Numbered from the stretch's first letter, positions 35,835 to 46,309 are shown. The stretch: DNA of 64,000 nucleotides from Corynebacterium jeikeium (GCF_028609885.1 NZ_CP063195.1:744001-808000); one strand, 5' to 3'. The notes: generated from the letters alone by a model not told the origin. Made by a program: numbers and translations.

Positions 35835-35876
35835 CTTTCTATTGAATTTCTTTGCTGTTAAGCATTGAATAGAAAG
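35835..35876 (+). terminator. Hairpin after the hypothetical gene, before the CRISPR trailer
   Basis: CTTTCTATT pairs with AATAGAAAG around a 24-base loop, followed by CTTTCTTCATTTT. It would stop plus-strand transcription before it reaches the array. Confidence 0.5.
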
Positions 35877-35963
35877 CTTTCTTCATTTTGGAGGTCGTCC
35901 CGCCTTTCAGGAGCGGTGAATGCTGGTGATCCGTGGAAATCGCGTCAAGATAGCACTCCCTGA

Positions 35964-38493
35964 GGCTAATCCCCGCTGGCGCGGGGAGCACCAGGAACAA
36001 GCCTTCTTCCACTGGGACCTGGACGGCTCATCCCCGCTGGCGCGGGGAGCACTGTGTGAACCTACATAACGGCAACCGGATCGACGGCTCATCCCCGCTG
36101 GCGCGGGGAGCACTCATGGCACTCTCTGACACTGAACAGCGCGAACGGCTCATCCCCGCTGGCGCGGGGAGCACGTCTTAAACACGTTCGCCGCCGCGCT
36201 CCCCTCCGGCTCATCCCCGCTGGCGCGGGGAGCACCTGACACTGGCCACCCCGCCGCACTCAAACACCGGCTCATCCCCGCTGGCGCGGGGAGCACGCGC
36301 GACGAGTCCAATCAAGTGCTGAGCGTTGCGGCTCATCCCCGCTGGCGCGGGGAGCACCCTAGGGAGGTGATGACATGGCAGATCGAAAGAGGCTCATCCC
36401 CGCTGGCGCGGGGAGCACTCCGCCGAAGAGCTGCCGCACTTCTCGATCGGCGGCTCATCCCCGCTGGCGCGGGGAGCACGACCGGAGCGCCGGGTTAATC
36501 ACACCGTACGCAGGCTCATCCCCGCTGGCGCGGGGAGCACAGAGCCTTACGCGCCTCCGCTAGCGCCTTCTCCTGGCTCATCCCCGCTGGCGCGGGGAGC
36601 ACCCAGAATTCCCAGAAGCCACAGCCTTCTGGTACGGCTCATCCCCGCTGGCGCGGGGAGCACACCGTGGCGGGTTTTTATCCCGGTTGCGTTCCAGGCT
36701 CATCCCCGCTGGCGCGGGGAGCACCCAGAATTCCCAGAAACCACAGCCTTCTGGTACGGCTCATCCCCGCTGGCGCGGGGAACACTTCTCGTCACCATCG
36801 CCAAGCGCGTCAGTAGTCGGCTCATCCCCGCTGGCGCGGGGAGCACATCTCGCGGCGTAGTCGGTCACCGGGCGTGCCCGGCTCATCCCCGCTGGCGCGG
36901 GGAGCACGTGTTTCGACGCGATATGGGGTTGCAGCACTCAGGCTCATCCCCGCTGGCGCGGGGAGCACATCTTGCCGATGGACTCCTTAAAGCTTTTAGC
37001 CGGCTCATCCCCGCTGGCGCGGGGAGCACCCAACTCCAAAACCTTCACCTTCACCGAAAAACGGCTCATCCCCGCTGGCGCGGGGAGCACACCTCATCCA
37101 AACCTCAATCGACCACGGATGCCGGCTCATCCCCGCTGGCGCGGGGAGCACTGGCTACCTACACGGCTGAACTACTACATCGGCGGCTCATCCCCGCTGG
37201 CGCGGGGAGCACCTGCCGAGGGTACTAGGGGCGTAGCGGTCGACCGGCTCATCCCCGCTGGCGCGGGGAGCACACTTTCAAGGGGTTGCGCGACGGGCTA
37301 GATACCGGCTCATCCCCGCTGGCGCGGGGAGCACCCCCGCACACCACCAGGGTCACCCTTATCGCCCGGCTCATCCCCGCTGGCGCGGGGAGCACGTCGA
37401 TGGCGTTTGCGGAGCAGGCGCGGAAGACGGCTCATCCCCGCTGGCGCGGGGAGCACGGCCACACAGCACCGGGGCCACCGTAACGCTGCGGCTCATCCCC
37501 GCTGGCGCGGGGAGCACATTAAGGAGATGGTGGAGAAGGGGTGGGCGGACGGCTCATCCCCGCTGGCGCGGGGAGCACCGGAACCCGTCGATGCCGGTTT
37601 GGATCGTTTGCGGCTCATCCCCGCTGGCGCGGGGAGCACATTAAAGAGATGGTGGAGAAGGGGTGGGTGGACGGCTCATCCCCGCTGGCGCGGGGAGCAC
37701 AGCTTCTTGCCTTCCTTGCGGGTGATCGCGTCCGGCTCATCCCCGCTGGCGCGGGGAGCACTCCTTCGGGATGCGGCGCAGTTCATCCCGCACTGGCTCA
37801 TCCCCGCTGGCGCGGGGAGCACCAACCTTCACCGCACCCCATAACCCCGGCCTCGGGCTCATCCCCGCTGGCGCGGGGAGCACGAGCAAGCCCGCGAGGA
37901 CAAGGCAGGCCGCTACGGCTCATCCCCGCTGGCGCGGGGAGCACTGCGTGAGGTTAAGCCGAAGGTCTTTAAGACCAGGCTCATCCCCGCTGGCGCGGGG
38001 AGCACCGCGCCCAGCGCAGGGGCGATAACCCTATACACGGCTCATCCCCGCTGGCGCGGGGAGCACCGACCGTCCGCCGTCACCACCCACCCCTTGCCCG
38101 GCTCATCCCCGCTGGCGCGGGGAGCACTGCACCTACATCACCTCTAAGGCCACGGTGGTCGGCTCATCCCCGCTGGCGCGGGGAGCACGCATTCTTAATG
38201 CCCTCCCATGCAGCCGTGGCCGGCTCATCCCCGCTGGCGCGGGGAGCACCTACAAGCTCGGTGGAGGAGAAGATTAGGGCGAGGCTCATCCCCGCTGGCG
38301 CGGGGAGCACCCCTTAACCTTGTCTGTGAGGCCGTCGATAGCCGGCTCATCCCCGCTGGCGCGGGGAGCACCCCAATATGTCAACGCGCGAGACAATACG
38401 CTCCGGCTCATCCCCGCTGGCGCGGGGAGCACCTCAAGCTCATCGGCGAGTTCGCGGTGGTCGCCGGCTCATCCCCGCTGGCGCGGGGAGCAC
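35964..38493 (-). CRISPR. Type I-E CRISPR array, 42 repeats and 41 spacers
   Basis: The 28-base core repeat contains the palindrome CCCCGCGCCAGCGGGG and recurs every 61 bases (33-base spacers; one at 36541 is 34). In transcript (minus) sense it reads GTG, GCTCCCCGCGCCAGCGGGGA, TGAGCC, and the next base is G after most repeats, giving an effective 29-base repeat and 32-base spacers as in E. coli I-E. The terminal repeat at 35964 is mutated (GGCTAAT for GGCTCAT) and one at 36758 has GAACAC, so the old end is at low coordinates and the leader end at 38493 beside cas2. Two spacer pairs are near-identical: 36603/36725 and 37518/37640. Confidence 0.98.
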
Positions 38494-38588
38494 ACTCTCT
38501 GAGCTGTGGTTCTTTGAGCCGTTGGGCCAATTCTACTTCAGCTTGTTTTCACCACCGCCTACCGGACTAGCGAACGATCACCGACGCT
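38494..38588 (-). promoter_or_regulatory. CRISPR leader
   Basis: The 95 bases between the cas2 stop codon and the first (newest) repeat. They contain AT-richer tracts (TTCTACTTCAGCTTGTTTTC on the plus strand). By position this is the leader that drives array transcription and is the site of spacer insertion. No specific integration-host motif is identified. Confidence 0.65.
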
Positions 38589-38912
38589 TTACCTCCTCCG
38601 CGCATTACTCCATCCGCGCCGCCTCGTCGAAGCTGCCCGGTTGTTGGGGCGCGTAATCAAGTTCACCCCATCGAAATCAGTTGGAACCCAGTTATGCCGG
38701 TGAGTCTTGAAATCAAAGCCCTGCTCGTTTGCTGCCTGGAACACCATGATCGCTCGGCCATCATTCACCAGGTCGCATGTTCGCTCCCACACCTGGTCGC
38801 GCACCCTGGCACTGGGGCGCCCTACGAACACACCTGGAGAAATCTCCAACAGCCACCTTGTGAGGTCACCGCGAAGACCCGCAGGACATGCAGATACAAC
38901 CAAGACCATCAT
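38589..38912 (-). CDS. cas2: CRISPR adaptation nuclease Cas2 (type I-E)
   Basis: A 107-residue Cas2e protein: MVLVVSACPAGLRGDLTRWL at the N-terminus with VFVGRPSARVRDQVWERTCD, then AIMVFQAANEQGFDFKTHRH. With Cas1 it captures and inserts spacers. The start ATG ATG overlaps the cas1 stop (ATGA), so it is coupled. The C-terminal extension after THRHNW (about 40 residues) is basic, as in other Cas2e proteins. Confidence 0.93.
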   Translation of the reverse strand: MMVLVVSACPAGLRGDLTRWLLEISPGVFVGRPSARVRDQVWERTCDLVNDGRAIMVFQAANEQGFDFKTHRHNWVPTDFDGVNLITRPNNRAASTRRRGWSNARRR

Positions 38913-39850
38913 CTGATTGGCCCATCGTCTGACCAATTGCGTTTGGAAGCCACGACCTCCAAGTCCGACCACAACACCAGCTCAGCATCAATATTTTGAG
39001 CCTCGGAGCTCATCTCCATTAGGAACATCAGATCCCGAATCATGGTCGGTATAAGGTTCTTCTTCACCACATAATCGCGGATCACCCTCCGAATGTTCAC
39101 ATCGGCGGTCAGCTCGTTCTCCGCAACTGCATCAAACGCCGCTGGAATCGAAATCTCGGCCTTGTACAGATCCGCAATGTCGTAAACAAAAGCCCGTTCC
39201 GTGCCTTGGTGAATTACGCCTAAAGAGGGAATGAACCCCAACGACGCGATGACCGCATGAGCCACCCCGTATAGGGCTGCATTCGCCGCCGTCAGGGTTC
39301 GGTTAATCGGGTCGCCACTGGAAAAACTCTGCGGATCATACATCCGCTTCTTCCATGGCACTCCCGTGCGCTCGGCCTCCGCTAGGTAGACCTTCTTCAT
39401 CCGGGATCCCTCGCGACCACGTAGCTGCGCCATTGTCGCACGTGAAATATCTTCGCCAGGGAAGCGCATGGCGTACATCTGTCTGGCACAGAAAAGCCTG
39501 CGGCGCTGGTTGCTTACTATTGACGCCTGCGCCTCCGCCGCTGCCGAAGAATTCGATAGCGAACGGCCGGATGCGTAGTAGCGCACGCCCTTTTCTCCAA
39601 CCCATACGACAGAAACCCCGGAGTCTCCCAGAAGAGCCATCGCCGCATATGTCACCTTCGTACCGGGGCCAAGCAGTAGGGCCGCAATACTTGCCGCAGG
39701 TACATGGGTGATGCCGCGTTCATCTGCGAAGGTAACTGCGTTGTTGTCACGATTGACCACGCATCGCTCGGCGTACAGAAAGGAAATCCGATCCTGCACG
39801 CGCGGAAGGATCGGACGATCCATGGGTGACTTTGAGGGGTGCGGCGCCAT
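38909..39850 (-). CDS. cas1: CRISPR integrase Cas1 (type I-E)
   Basis: A 313-residue Cas1e with the catalytic Glu in LRGREGSRMKKVYL near residue 143, the His in SLGVIHQGTERAFVYD near 212 and the Asp in YDIADLYK near 225. The N-terminal beta-domain begins DRISFLYAERCVVNRDNNAV. Starts 10 bases after cas6e. Complete and apparently functional. Confidence 0.95.
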   Translation of the reverse strand: MAPHPSKSPMDRPILPRVQDRISFLYAERCVVNRDNNAVTFADERGITHVPAASIAALLLGPGTKVTYAAMALLGDSGVSVVWVGEKGVRYYASGRSLSNSSAAAEAQASIVSNQRRRLFCARQMYAMRFPGEDISRATMAQLRGREGSRMKKVYLAEAERTGVPWKKRMYDPQSFSSGDPINRTLTAANAALYGVAHAVIASLGFIPSLGVIHQGTERAFVYDIADLYKAEISIPAAFDAVAENELTADVNIRRVIRDYVVKKNLIPTMIRDLMFLMEMSSEAQNIDAELVLWSDLEVVASKRNWSDDGPIR

Positions 39851-39860
39851 AGCTCAGGCC

Positions 39861-40535
39861 TTAGCTTGTCTTGCTCGGGGTGGGCTTAGCCAGAGTCAAC
39901 AGGCCACAACCATAGGCTTTACCCCGGCCAATTCCCTCGACGAGTGACTTCTTAAATGTTTCAACGTCGTCGATCTGCAAAGTGCCGCGGTATCGCACCG
40001 TGCCAATCACAACCTGGCGGCCTTTCGGATTCTTCGCCAGCTTCGAAAAGCGCAGTGTCTTCCGCTCCACGATCAGGGTCTCCAGTGGGGTGAATCCACA
40101 GCTTTTAGCCTTGGTGTTAAACCATTCCAACTGTGCAGCCTCGCCCACCAGCGCGGTAAGTTTGCCTCGAGTTCCCCGTGGAGAGCCGGGAGCCTTCTTG
40201 GCCGCCACAGGGTTTAGCACGACTTCGTAATGCCACTGTTGGCCATCCGCGAGGGCTTCCAGCAGGCGGTTGTAGCTTGCTTTCTGTGGATCGTGTTCGG
40301 AACCGGTTTGCTCGGCGATCTTGGTCGGATCGCAGCTATCTGGTCCGACGATGTACACAAAATGTTCGTCGGCTCCCCGAGTTTTGCCGTCGTGGCGCCA
40401 GAGAATTCGTTCTTTATCGCCGACTTCCTTGGGGAAGCAGCTCAGAACTGCCGCGTGCATCGCCTGCGGATTTCCCAGCAACTTTCGTGCTTGACGACTG
40501 CTGGGGTTGAGGTGAAGTCGAGTGAAGGTCGTCAT
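39861..40535 (-). CDS. cas6e: CRISPR RNA endoribonuclease Cas6e
   Basis: A 224-residue Cas6e/CasE protein that cuts the repeat hairpin and stays in Cascade. It starts MTTFTRLHLNPSSRQARKLL, has the likely catalytic His in QAMHAAVLSCF near residue 27, and ends with the G-loop GIGRGKAYGCGLLTLA. It overlaps cas5e by 4 bases (ATGA). Confidence 0.94.
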   Translation of the reverse strand: MTTFTRLHLNPSSRQARKLLGNPQAMHAAVLSCFPKEVGDKERILWRHDGKTRGADEHFVYIVGPDSCDPTKIAEQTGSEHDPQKASYNRLLEALADGQQWHYEVVLNPVAAKKAPGSPRGTRGKLTALVGEAAQLEWFNTKAKSCGFTPLETLIVERKTLRFSKLAKNPKGRQVVIGTVRYRGTLQIDDVETFKKSLVEGIGRGKAYGCGLLTLAKPTPSKTS

Positions 40536-41239
40536 GCCTGCATCACCGCCTCCATAAATGGGTCGTTGGTCGAACCGAGGTCATTCTCGACGGGCACCCC
40601 GGTCTTGTCTTGGACGACGTCTCGCCAGCCATACTCCCGGTGCTCTTGAGAGAAGGAGATTGGTACGTCGCGTCTGGCTATGCCGGTTTCACCCTGTGTG
40701 GCGTCACGAAAAATAGGCAGCGAGAGCTTCGGTGCCCGAGTTTTCCTGTGCGCGCGGGTAGCCTGCCAGTCGGTTGCGCGCAGTGCGTCGACGGCCGAGC
40801 CGCGGAACGTACCGAGGTAGAGGTTCGGGGGAGCGGGGCACGAACGGCGCCCAAGGAACAACGGGAAACGGGGGCGCTGGACGGCGCTGGCGAGTTCGTC
40901 GATGAAGGAATCATTGTCCGATTCGACGGCAGCGACGAACACAGCATCCTCAAGGTAGTACCGCGTGACCAGGTTCGCGTTGTCCTTTGGCCTTTTCTGC
41001 CACGGCTGGGCGGTCTGGTAATCCCGCAGTAGGGAACCAGGCTGATCTACGCGAACGGCGAACGTTAGAGCTGCAAGGTCTTGCAGGTCGTCAGTGCGCC
41101 GGCGCCCTTGTGCAGCGGCTAGAAGCCCCAGCACACCGGACTTGGTGGGCACCTGTTCGGTTGCGCGTTGCTTGAATCGGCTACTGACACCCCACGATTG
41201 CATGGGGCCAGAGAGCCTGAGTAGGAGGGTGGAAGGCAT
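40532..41239 (-). CDS. cas5e: Cascade subunit Cas5e
   Basis: A 235-residue Cas5e (CasD), which caps the 5' handle of crRNA in Cascade. The typical N-terminal LLLRLSGPMQSWGVSSRF, PTKSGVLGLLAAAQGR and the later FPLFLGRRSCPAPPNL are visible. The gene starts within the cas7e stop codon (TAATG). Confidence 0.94.
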   Translation of the reverse strand: MPSTLLLRLSGPMQSWGVSSRFKQRATEQVPTKSGVLGLLAAAQGRRRTDDLQDLAALTFAVRVDQPGSLLRDYQTAQPWQKRPKDNANLVTRYYLEDAVFVAAVESDNDSFIDELASAVQRPRFPLFLGRRSCPAPPNLYLGTFRGSAVDALRATDWQATRAHRKTRAPKLSLPIFRDATQGETGIARRDVPISFSQEHREYGWRDVVQDKTGVPVENDLGSTNDPFMEAVMQA

Positions 41240-42369
41240 TAGCGCTCCTGAGTGGCAGCTTCTGCGACAGCTTCGACGAGCTCGGGCAGAGTGGTCTTCT
41301 TGGCCAGATCGATCTCGATGAAAGCGTCGGCCAGGTCGCCCAAGGACATCACAAAGGCGGCCTGTGGGACGAAACCGTAGGTATTTTGGATCTGCTCGGC
41401 TTCGCGAGCCAGACGATCAGCAGCGGACTTGCGGCGGCCTTGGTTGTTCTCGGAGACTACCGGTTCCTCGAAGGCGTTGACTAGGGAGATGGAGCGGTCA
41501 TTTCGGACGGTGACGTACACGAGCTCCGGCACACTGTTGTGTGCGAAGGTGTTTTGTTTACCCGTGGGCAGCGACGTGATGAAGCTCTCTGTGAAAGCCT
41601 TGATGGCTTCAGCCAGTACGCTCTGGTCACCTAGGTTCTCCGCCAGCGAGTCAACGTCGAGAGTAGCGAATCGGTAGAGGGTGGAGGACATCATCTGTAC
41701 GGTGCCCATCATGGCTGCACCGACTTCTTCGTCGGCTTCCACCATGTCGTCGACAGCGGTGTAGAAGTCGAACTCCGGCTCGGATTCATGCACGCCAATA
41801 GCGTGTGCGACCTGGACGGATGCGTCGACGTTGAAGTCTGGAGCTTCTGCGACCATACGGCCGAACATGCTGATGTCCACGCCATGTTCTTGGTCGAACA
41901 GCACAGATACTTCCCTCTTGGGGAACTTATTTTCTTCGCGGTGGTCGATTGCGTACTGGGCCAGGTTACTCACCTGTCGGACGCTTAGGAAGAGCAAGTA
42001 CCCGAGTTCAGATTTTTGTTCTACTTCCTCACCTTCAGCCTTTGCGGTCTTCCTCTTGGTCAGCTTGAAGCCCGCAGCGGTGAAGACCTTCTCGGAAAGG
42101 GTGGTTGCTTCGGCCTCTTCGATGGAAGTATCCAGCTCTTGGATGCGGTCTGCGACCAGCTCGATTGCGCGACGGGTTCGGTATCCCACGAAGCCAGTGG
42201 GGAACTTCTCGCCGAAATCCTTGCGGATGGCACGCTTCCAGGCTTGGGAGGAAACACGCTGGCGTGGTGCACCGCCGAAAATTGCAGTCTTCGGAGCGCC
42301 CGTATCGTCACGGTTAATCAGGCTCGGTGGAAGGGTTTGCAGGGCGTGGAAATCAATGGTGATGGACAT
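41239..42369 (-). CDS. cas7e: Cascade backbone subunit Cas7e
   Basis: A 376-residue Cas7e (CasC/Cse4) that forms the crRNA-binding filament. It begins MSITIDFHALQTLPPSLINRD and has the family blocks GGAPRQRVSSQAWKRAIRKDF and LPTGKQNTFAHNSVPELVYV. ATG 42369 follows AAAGGAA; an upstream frame extension to 42486 lies inside cse2 and is rejected. Confidence 0.95.
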   Translation of the reverse strand: MSITIDFHALQTLPPSLINRDDTGAPKTAIFGGAPRQRVSSQAWKRAIRKDFGEKFPTGFVGYRTRRAIELVADRIQELDTSIEEAEATTLSEKVFTAAGFKLTKRKTAKAEGEEVEQKSELGYLLFLSVRQVSNLAQYAIDHREENKFPKREVSVLFDQEHGVDISMFGRMVAEAPDFNVDASVQVAHAIGVHESEPEFDFYTAVDDMVEADEEVGAAMMGTVQMMSSTLYRFATLDVDSLAENLGDQSVLAEAIKAFTESFITSLPTGKQNTFAHNSVPELVYVTVRNDRSISLVNAFEEPVVSENNQGRRKSAADRLAREAEQIQNTYGFVPQAAFVMSLGDLADAFIEIDLAKKTTLPELVEAVAEAATQER

Positions 42370-42397
42370 GGAGAGATTCCTTTCGAAATGAAGAGTT

Positions 42398-43033
42398 TTA
42401 GTTTTCTTGGGTAGTAGCGGAGCCGTCGATGTCGCGCGGGTAGCGTGCAAAGGCGAAGTCGCGTCCCCACCGCAGTAGCACGCCATTGCGAGTACGTGGG
42501 TTCGAGAGCTTGCGCAGATCTGCAGCGAACCAGCCGTAGTTAAAACGGAGGTCGTTGGATCGGAGCAGCGAAATGAGGGAGCGGGTCTGGATCAGTCGGG
42601 ACTGGGCGGTGCGAGCAAGCACCAGCGCGTCGAAGCGACCCTTGATAGATTTCGACTCGCTGGTCTGAGCTAGACGGCCACAGGCACTGGCAAACGAATG
42701 GGATTCATCGTGTACCTCGTGAGTCGCGCCCTGCATGTGGAGCGCGAAGAATGTAAGCGCGTGAAATGCTGCCTCCTCGGATGGGGAAGGGGTATCACCA
42801 CGTCCAACCTCCTTCTCGGACAGAAGTACAACTAGGGAAGAAAGAACGCTTTCAAAAACTAGGGGGTTTTTGTCTACGGGCTGGCCAGCCGACTTCCGAA
42901 GTTCAGCGAGCGTGCCGCGAGCCCTGGCCTGGTTGGGGTATCCAGTCCGGCCGAGATAGTCGGCCTGAAGCTGGCTACAGGTGGCAGCGACCGCTGAGCT
43001 CAGCCGTGGCCGGTCATCAGTTGTTTGGTCCAT
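42398..43033 (-). CDS. cse2: Cascade small subunit Cse2 (Cas11e)
   Basis: A 211-residue helical protein of the CasB/Cse2 family, two copies of which line the target strand in Cascade. FESVLSSLVVLL, AAFHALTFFALHMQGA and FDALVLARTAQSRLIQTRSL with INYGWFAADLRK-like (FNYGWFAADLRKL) fit the family. It lies 28 bases before cas7e. Confidence 0.9.
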   Translation of the reverse strand: MDQTTDDRPRLSSAVAATCSQLQADYLGRTGYPNQARARGTLAELRKSAGQPVDKNPLVFESVLSSLVVLLSEKEVGRGDTPSPSEEAAFHALTFFALHMQGATHEVHDESHSFASACGRLAQTSESKSIKGRFDALVLARTAQSRLIQTRSLISLLRSNDLRFNYGWFAADLRKLSNPRTRNGVLLRWGRDFAFARYPRDIDGSATTQEN

Positions 43034-43077
43034 GATTTTCCTATTCTTGGTGTATGTAGTGCTGAAAGTTGAAACGC

Positions 43078-44712
43078 TTAGCGCGGAACGGTACGCGGAA
43101 GAATTTCACGGAGCTTCCTCTGCAGCCAGTTCATGACTGTTCCAGCGGATACGAAGCGTTCATCATCGTTAGATTCGATGATTCTGCCGACCAGTGCCTT
43201 GGGGCCGGCACCAACGAGAAGCACGTCTGCGTGTTCTAGGACAGCGTTGCGTACCGTCATTTCCCAAGCTTTCAGCCGGGGCTCTAGGTCTGCGCCGTGC
43301 AGAGATTTCATCCATTCGCTGAACTTCGGCTCTAGCTCGGCTAGGAGGGTGTCCGTTGCAGCTGGCTGGAATTCGTAGTCCCCACCCGCCGCCTGAAAGA
43401 GCTGACCTGCAAAGCTGCCCAGCATTGTTCCAGCCTGGCTAGTCGCTGCTGCTAGGTTGAGAACTGCCTGACGTTGATTGAGCGCCGACTTTGGAAGAAT
43501 CTCGAGAGGCAACTCGATTTGAGTGCTGATGCTAATGCCTACGACTGCGCTATTTGGCCCGTACTCCATGGACGTCATGGAGACGTTCAAAGTCTCCGGC
43601 AGGTCAACCTCATTCTCCTTGAGATAAGCAAGCTGGTCGATCGTCTTAGGACGTTTAGGTGCTCGGTTTTTAGCGTCGTAAACCGGGTCGGTTTCCAACG
43701 CGATCAACGGTTCCAAGCTGCGCCACATTGTCCGCTGAGAATCGAGAGGCTTGGGGTAGTAGACGTCCAAAGTCTTCGTGGACTTGTTCTTGCTGAAACG
43801 GTAGGGCGTCATCGGGTCGTCCTGGACATTCGCATTTGCATTGGGAATGCGGTCCCCGTTGGAGACAAGAACTTGAGTGATCAGTCCTCCATCCGGGAAG
43901 AGACGGATGCGCCTGGATTGCCAGGTCAGAATTTCAGCCGGCCCCTTGGGATAGATTCCATCCTTGTTTGCAGGATCCAGACGTTGAGCGGAGGTGTCTG
44001 GTTCGCGTTTCCACACGGGATGGTCATTCTTTGCTTGGAGAGCTCCACCAGTGGTGTTCAATGCCAGAGTTTCCTGGAGGTTTTCCCCAAGAATGATCGT
44101 TGCAGTGATAGCGCCGGTCCAACCGGTGCCGATTGGGTAACCCCTTCCGCCCTTGACGCGGGGGTCACCAACGGCACCAGACTTGATCCCAGAATAGTCG
44201 TAGGCCTGCACGTAGATCAGCCAGCGAGCGGCCTCTGCATAGGTGAGTGACAATGCGCCATCGCCAGCTCGGAGCGTGAAGTAGTCGTCTTCAAAATCAG
44301 GTACGATCCGGCGCACATCGGTAGTCGCGTTCTTGCTCGTATGCAGGTCGGCAACCTGCATGAAAGGTTGCTTTGGGTCGAGAAGATCAAAACGGTCAGC
44401 GTAGCGCTCCAGATAGTTCAGCACGGTATTGTCTGGTTCGTTCTCCGCAGCGGCTTCCAGCCTGTCGGGAATCCATTCAGCCATATCCAGTTCTGTACCT
44501 GGATCGCTAAGCAATTCCTGGCGATGTGCGCACCAGTAAACCGTTAGAAGCAGGCGATAGATGGCGACGTCCTGCAAAGGGCTGTCACCACGAATTGATG
44601 CGACTGAATGGGAACCGTCGAAGATCTCGCGCAGGCTGAGCTCTGCAGCGGAGCCATCGGTCAGCGTAGTGAGAATCCACGGCTGATCGAGGAGGCTAAA
44701 GCTCTCCGTCAC
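43078..44712 (-). CDS. cse1: Cascade large subunit Cse1 (Cas8e)
   Basis: A 544-residue Cas8e, which recognises the PAM and recruits Cas3. The N-terminus TESFSLLDQPWILTTLTDG with LSLREIFDGSHSVASIRGDSPLQ and QPFMQV is typical (E. coli CasA starts similarly), and GIKSGAVGDPRVKGGRGYPIG and the C-terminal four-helix region are present. The GTG at 44712 follows AAAGGAAG; the longer frame to 44772 lacks family support. The 126 bases before it separate it from the cas3 end and may hold its own promoter. Confidence 0.93.
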   Translation of the reverse strand: MTESFSLLDQPWILTTLTDGSAAELSLREIFDGSHSVASIRGDSPLQDVAIYRLLLTVYWCAHRQELLSDPGTELDMAEWIPDRLEAAAENEPDNTVLNYLERYADRFDLLDPKQPFMQVADLHTSKNATTDVRRIVPDFEDDYFTLRAGDGALSLTYAEAARWLIYVQAYDYSGIKSGAVGDPRVKGGRGYPIGTGWTGAITATIILGENLQETLALNTTGGALQAKNDHPVWKREPDTSAQRLDPANKDGIYPKGPAEILTWQSRRIRLFPDGGLITQVLVSNGDRIPNANANVQDDPMTPYRFSKNKSTKTLDVYYPKPLDSQRTMWRSLEPLIALETDPVYDAKNRAPKRPKTIDQLAYLKENEVDLPETLNVSMTSMEYGPNSAVVGISISTQIELPLEILPKSALNQRQAVLNLAAATSQAGTMLGSFAGQLFQAAGGDYEFQPAATDTLLAELEPKFSEWMKSLHGADLEPRLKAWEMTVRNAVLEHADVLLVGAGPKALVGRIIESNDDERFVSAGTVMNWLQRKLREILPRTVPR

Positions 44713-44838
44713 GATAGTTCTTCCTTTCGTGTGTAGTTCTGCTGTGTACTTTCGGTATGCCATTGCGGGCATTTCCCTTTCTAGGGAGGCCGAAACAGCT
44801 TTTCATTTGCCCCTAAAGCTACTTGTGAATCAAACATT

Positions 44839-46309
44839 TCATGCGCCATTCCGCGATCCAGGGAACCCCTCGGTTCGCAGGCCGAGGAGTTCTGAATAGT
44901 TAATCTTCACGTCCGCCAAGGTGGCCCCAAGGTTCTGGTCTAGGCGTAGCGCTACTTGTCCCCGGAGGAGGTAGTGGTCCTTCCATCCTTCTGGTGTTTG
45001 GTCTTCCAAAGCATCGACTGTGCGATCCCACACCTTGTCGGAGCGTGTGAACATCGTGGGTAGACGAACAGTGGAAGCAGCAAGCTGAAAGGCTGTATCG
45101 AAGTTAGGGATTGTCGTGTCTTCCACTACACACTCCGGTTGGTCGTTGTTCAGTCCGGGGAGAGGGCGATAGCCGTATTCATCATCGACGATCGGAATGA
45201 TCTCGATGCTGTTATCGGCATCGCGGACGGAGGCCGTGGCCTTGATCTCCTCCTCTGAGCGATCGTGAACGAGCATCTCAAAGAGTGAATCCAACCGTTT
45301 GCCCGTTTCATCGGGGCTTGGTATCCGGAAGACCTTCGATCGTGACTTATCGGAGTCGTCCTTACCTCGACTACTTGTTTTGGATTCCTCCCATCGAGCT
45401 GCCCACGCTTCCGGAAAGTTATGATCCGCGTCGAGGTCGTACGCTCTTTGAACTAGTTGCGGAACATCGGAGGGGCGTCGGAATCCCGTCTCCACCACCT
45501 CTGTAGAAAGCAGTTGGTAAGTCGTGAGCAGCAACGCATCGTCGTAGATGTATTCTGTGCCGGTATCCCATATGGGAACTGGGGTCGTTTCCTCGACACC
45601 GCGAATGTAAATGCGCGCATCACGCAGTTTCTCCGGTCTATCGCTGTCTGGCCTCTGGTGACGGTGCAAGCGCCCAGCCCGCTGAATAATCAGATCCATT
45701 GGTGCGATGTCGGTGATCAGTGCGTCAGCGTCGATATCAAGGCTCTGCTCCAGGGTCTGTGTACCGCATACGATGCGCAGGGGAGGGCGCCCTTGTTTTC
45801 TTTGTGACGCCGGCCCCAGCTCGTTGAGGAGGTCTTCCTCGTGACGAGCGCGATCGAGTCCGGTGAATGCGGAGTGGTGGAGGCGAACCTCATCGGGAAA
45901 TACCGAGTCCAGAGCCGTGAAAGCCTCTTGTGCACGCTTGATGGTGTTGCAAATGACAAGAACCACGCCGCCGTCGGAACAGAGCTCGGTGACGAGTCGC
46001 GTTAGTTCCTCAACGGAATCATCGATGATTTCTACTTTGGCGTGCATGTCGTCCGGACGTGGAGTGACGGCTTGTTCACTGACGCCTTCTTCAGTCACAA
46101 GAGTGAGAAGTGGATAACCTTCACCGGCTAGGGCGAGGTCATTCTTATGCATCTGGCCACCGTAGGCAGTAACGAGCTCCTTTTTGCGGCTGGTCGGCAA
46201 GGTGGCGGACAGGAGGATTACGGGAACGCCATATGCGGCGAGCCACCGCAAGGTTTCGGCGAGATATTCGTTGGTATAGGTCGAGTAGGCGTGAACCTCG
46301 TCGAAGATC
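44839..46309 (-). pseudogene. cas3: cas3, 3' part (helicase from the DEVH box to the end)
   Basis: Continues the Cas3 helicase after the insertion: IFDEVHAYSTYTNEYLAETL (motif II), ILLSATLP (motif III), VVLVICNTIKRAQEAF, the motif V-VI region RIVCGTQTLEQSLDIDADAL and IIQRAGRLHRHQRPD, and the C-terminal domain. It has no start of its own; any translation would begin inside the insertion element. Joining it to the 5' part minus one 3-base duplication gives an uninterrupted 950-codon frame, normal for Cas3e. Confidence 0.93.

Noticed and set aside
36316..38570. Several open frames through the CRISPR array with repeated SSPLARGA / RLIPAGAGST / AHPRWRGEH peptides
   Set aside because: They are translations of the repeats in three frames and not proteins.
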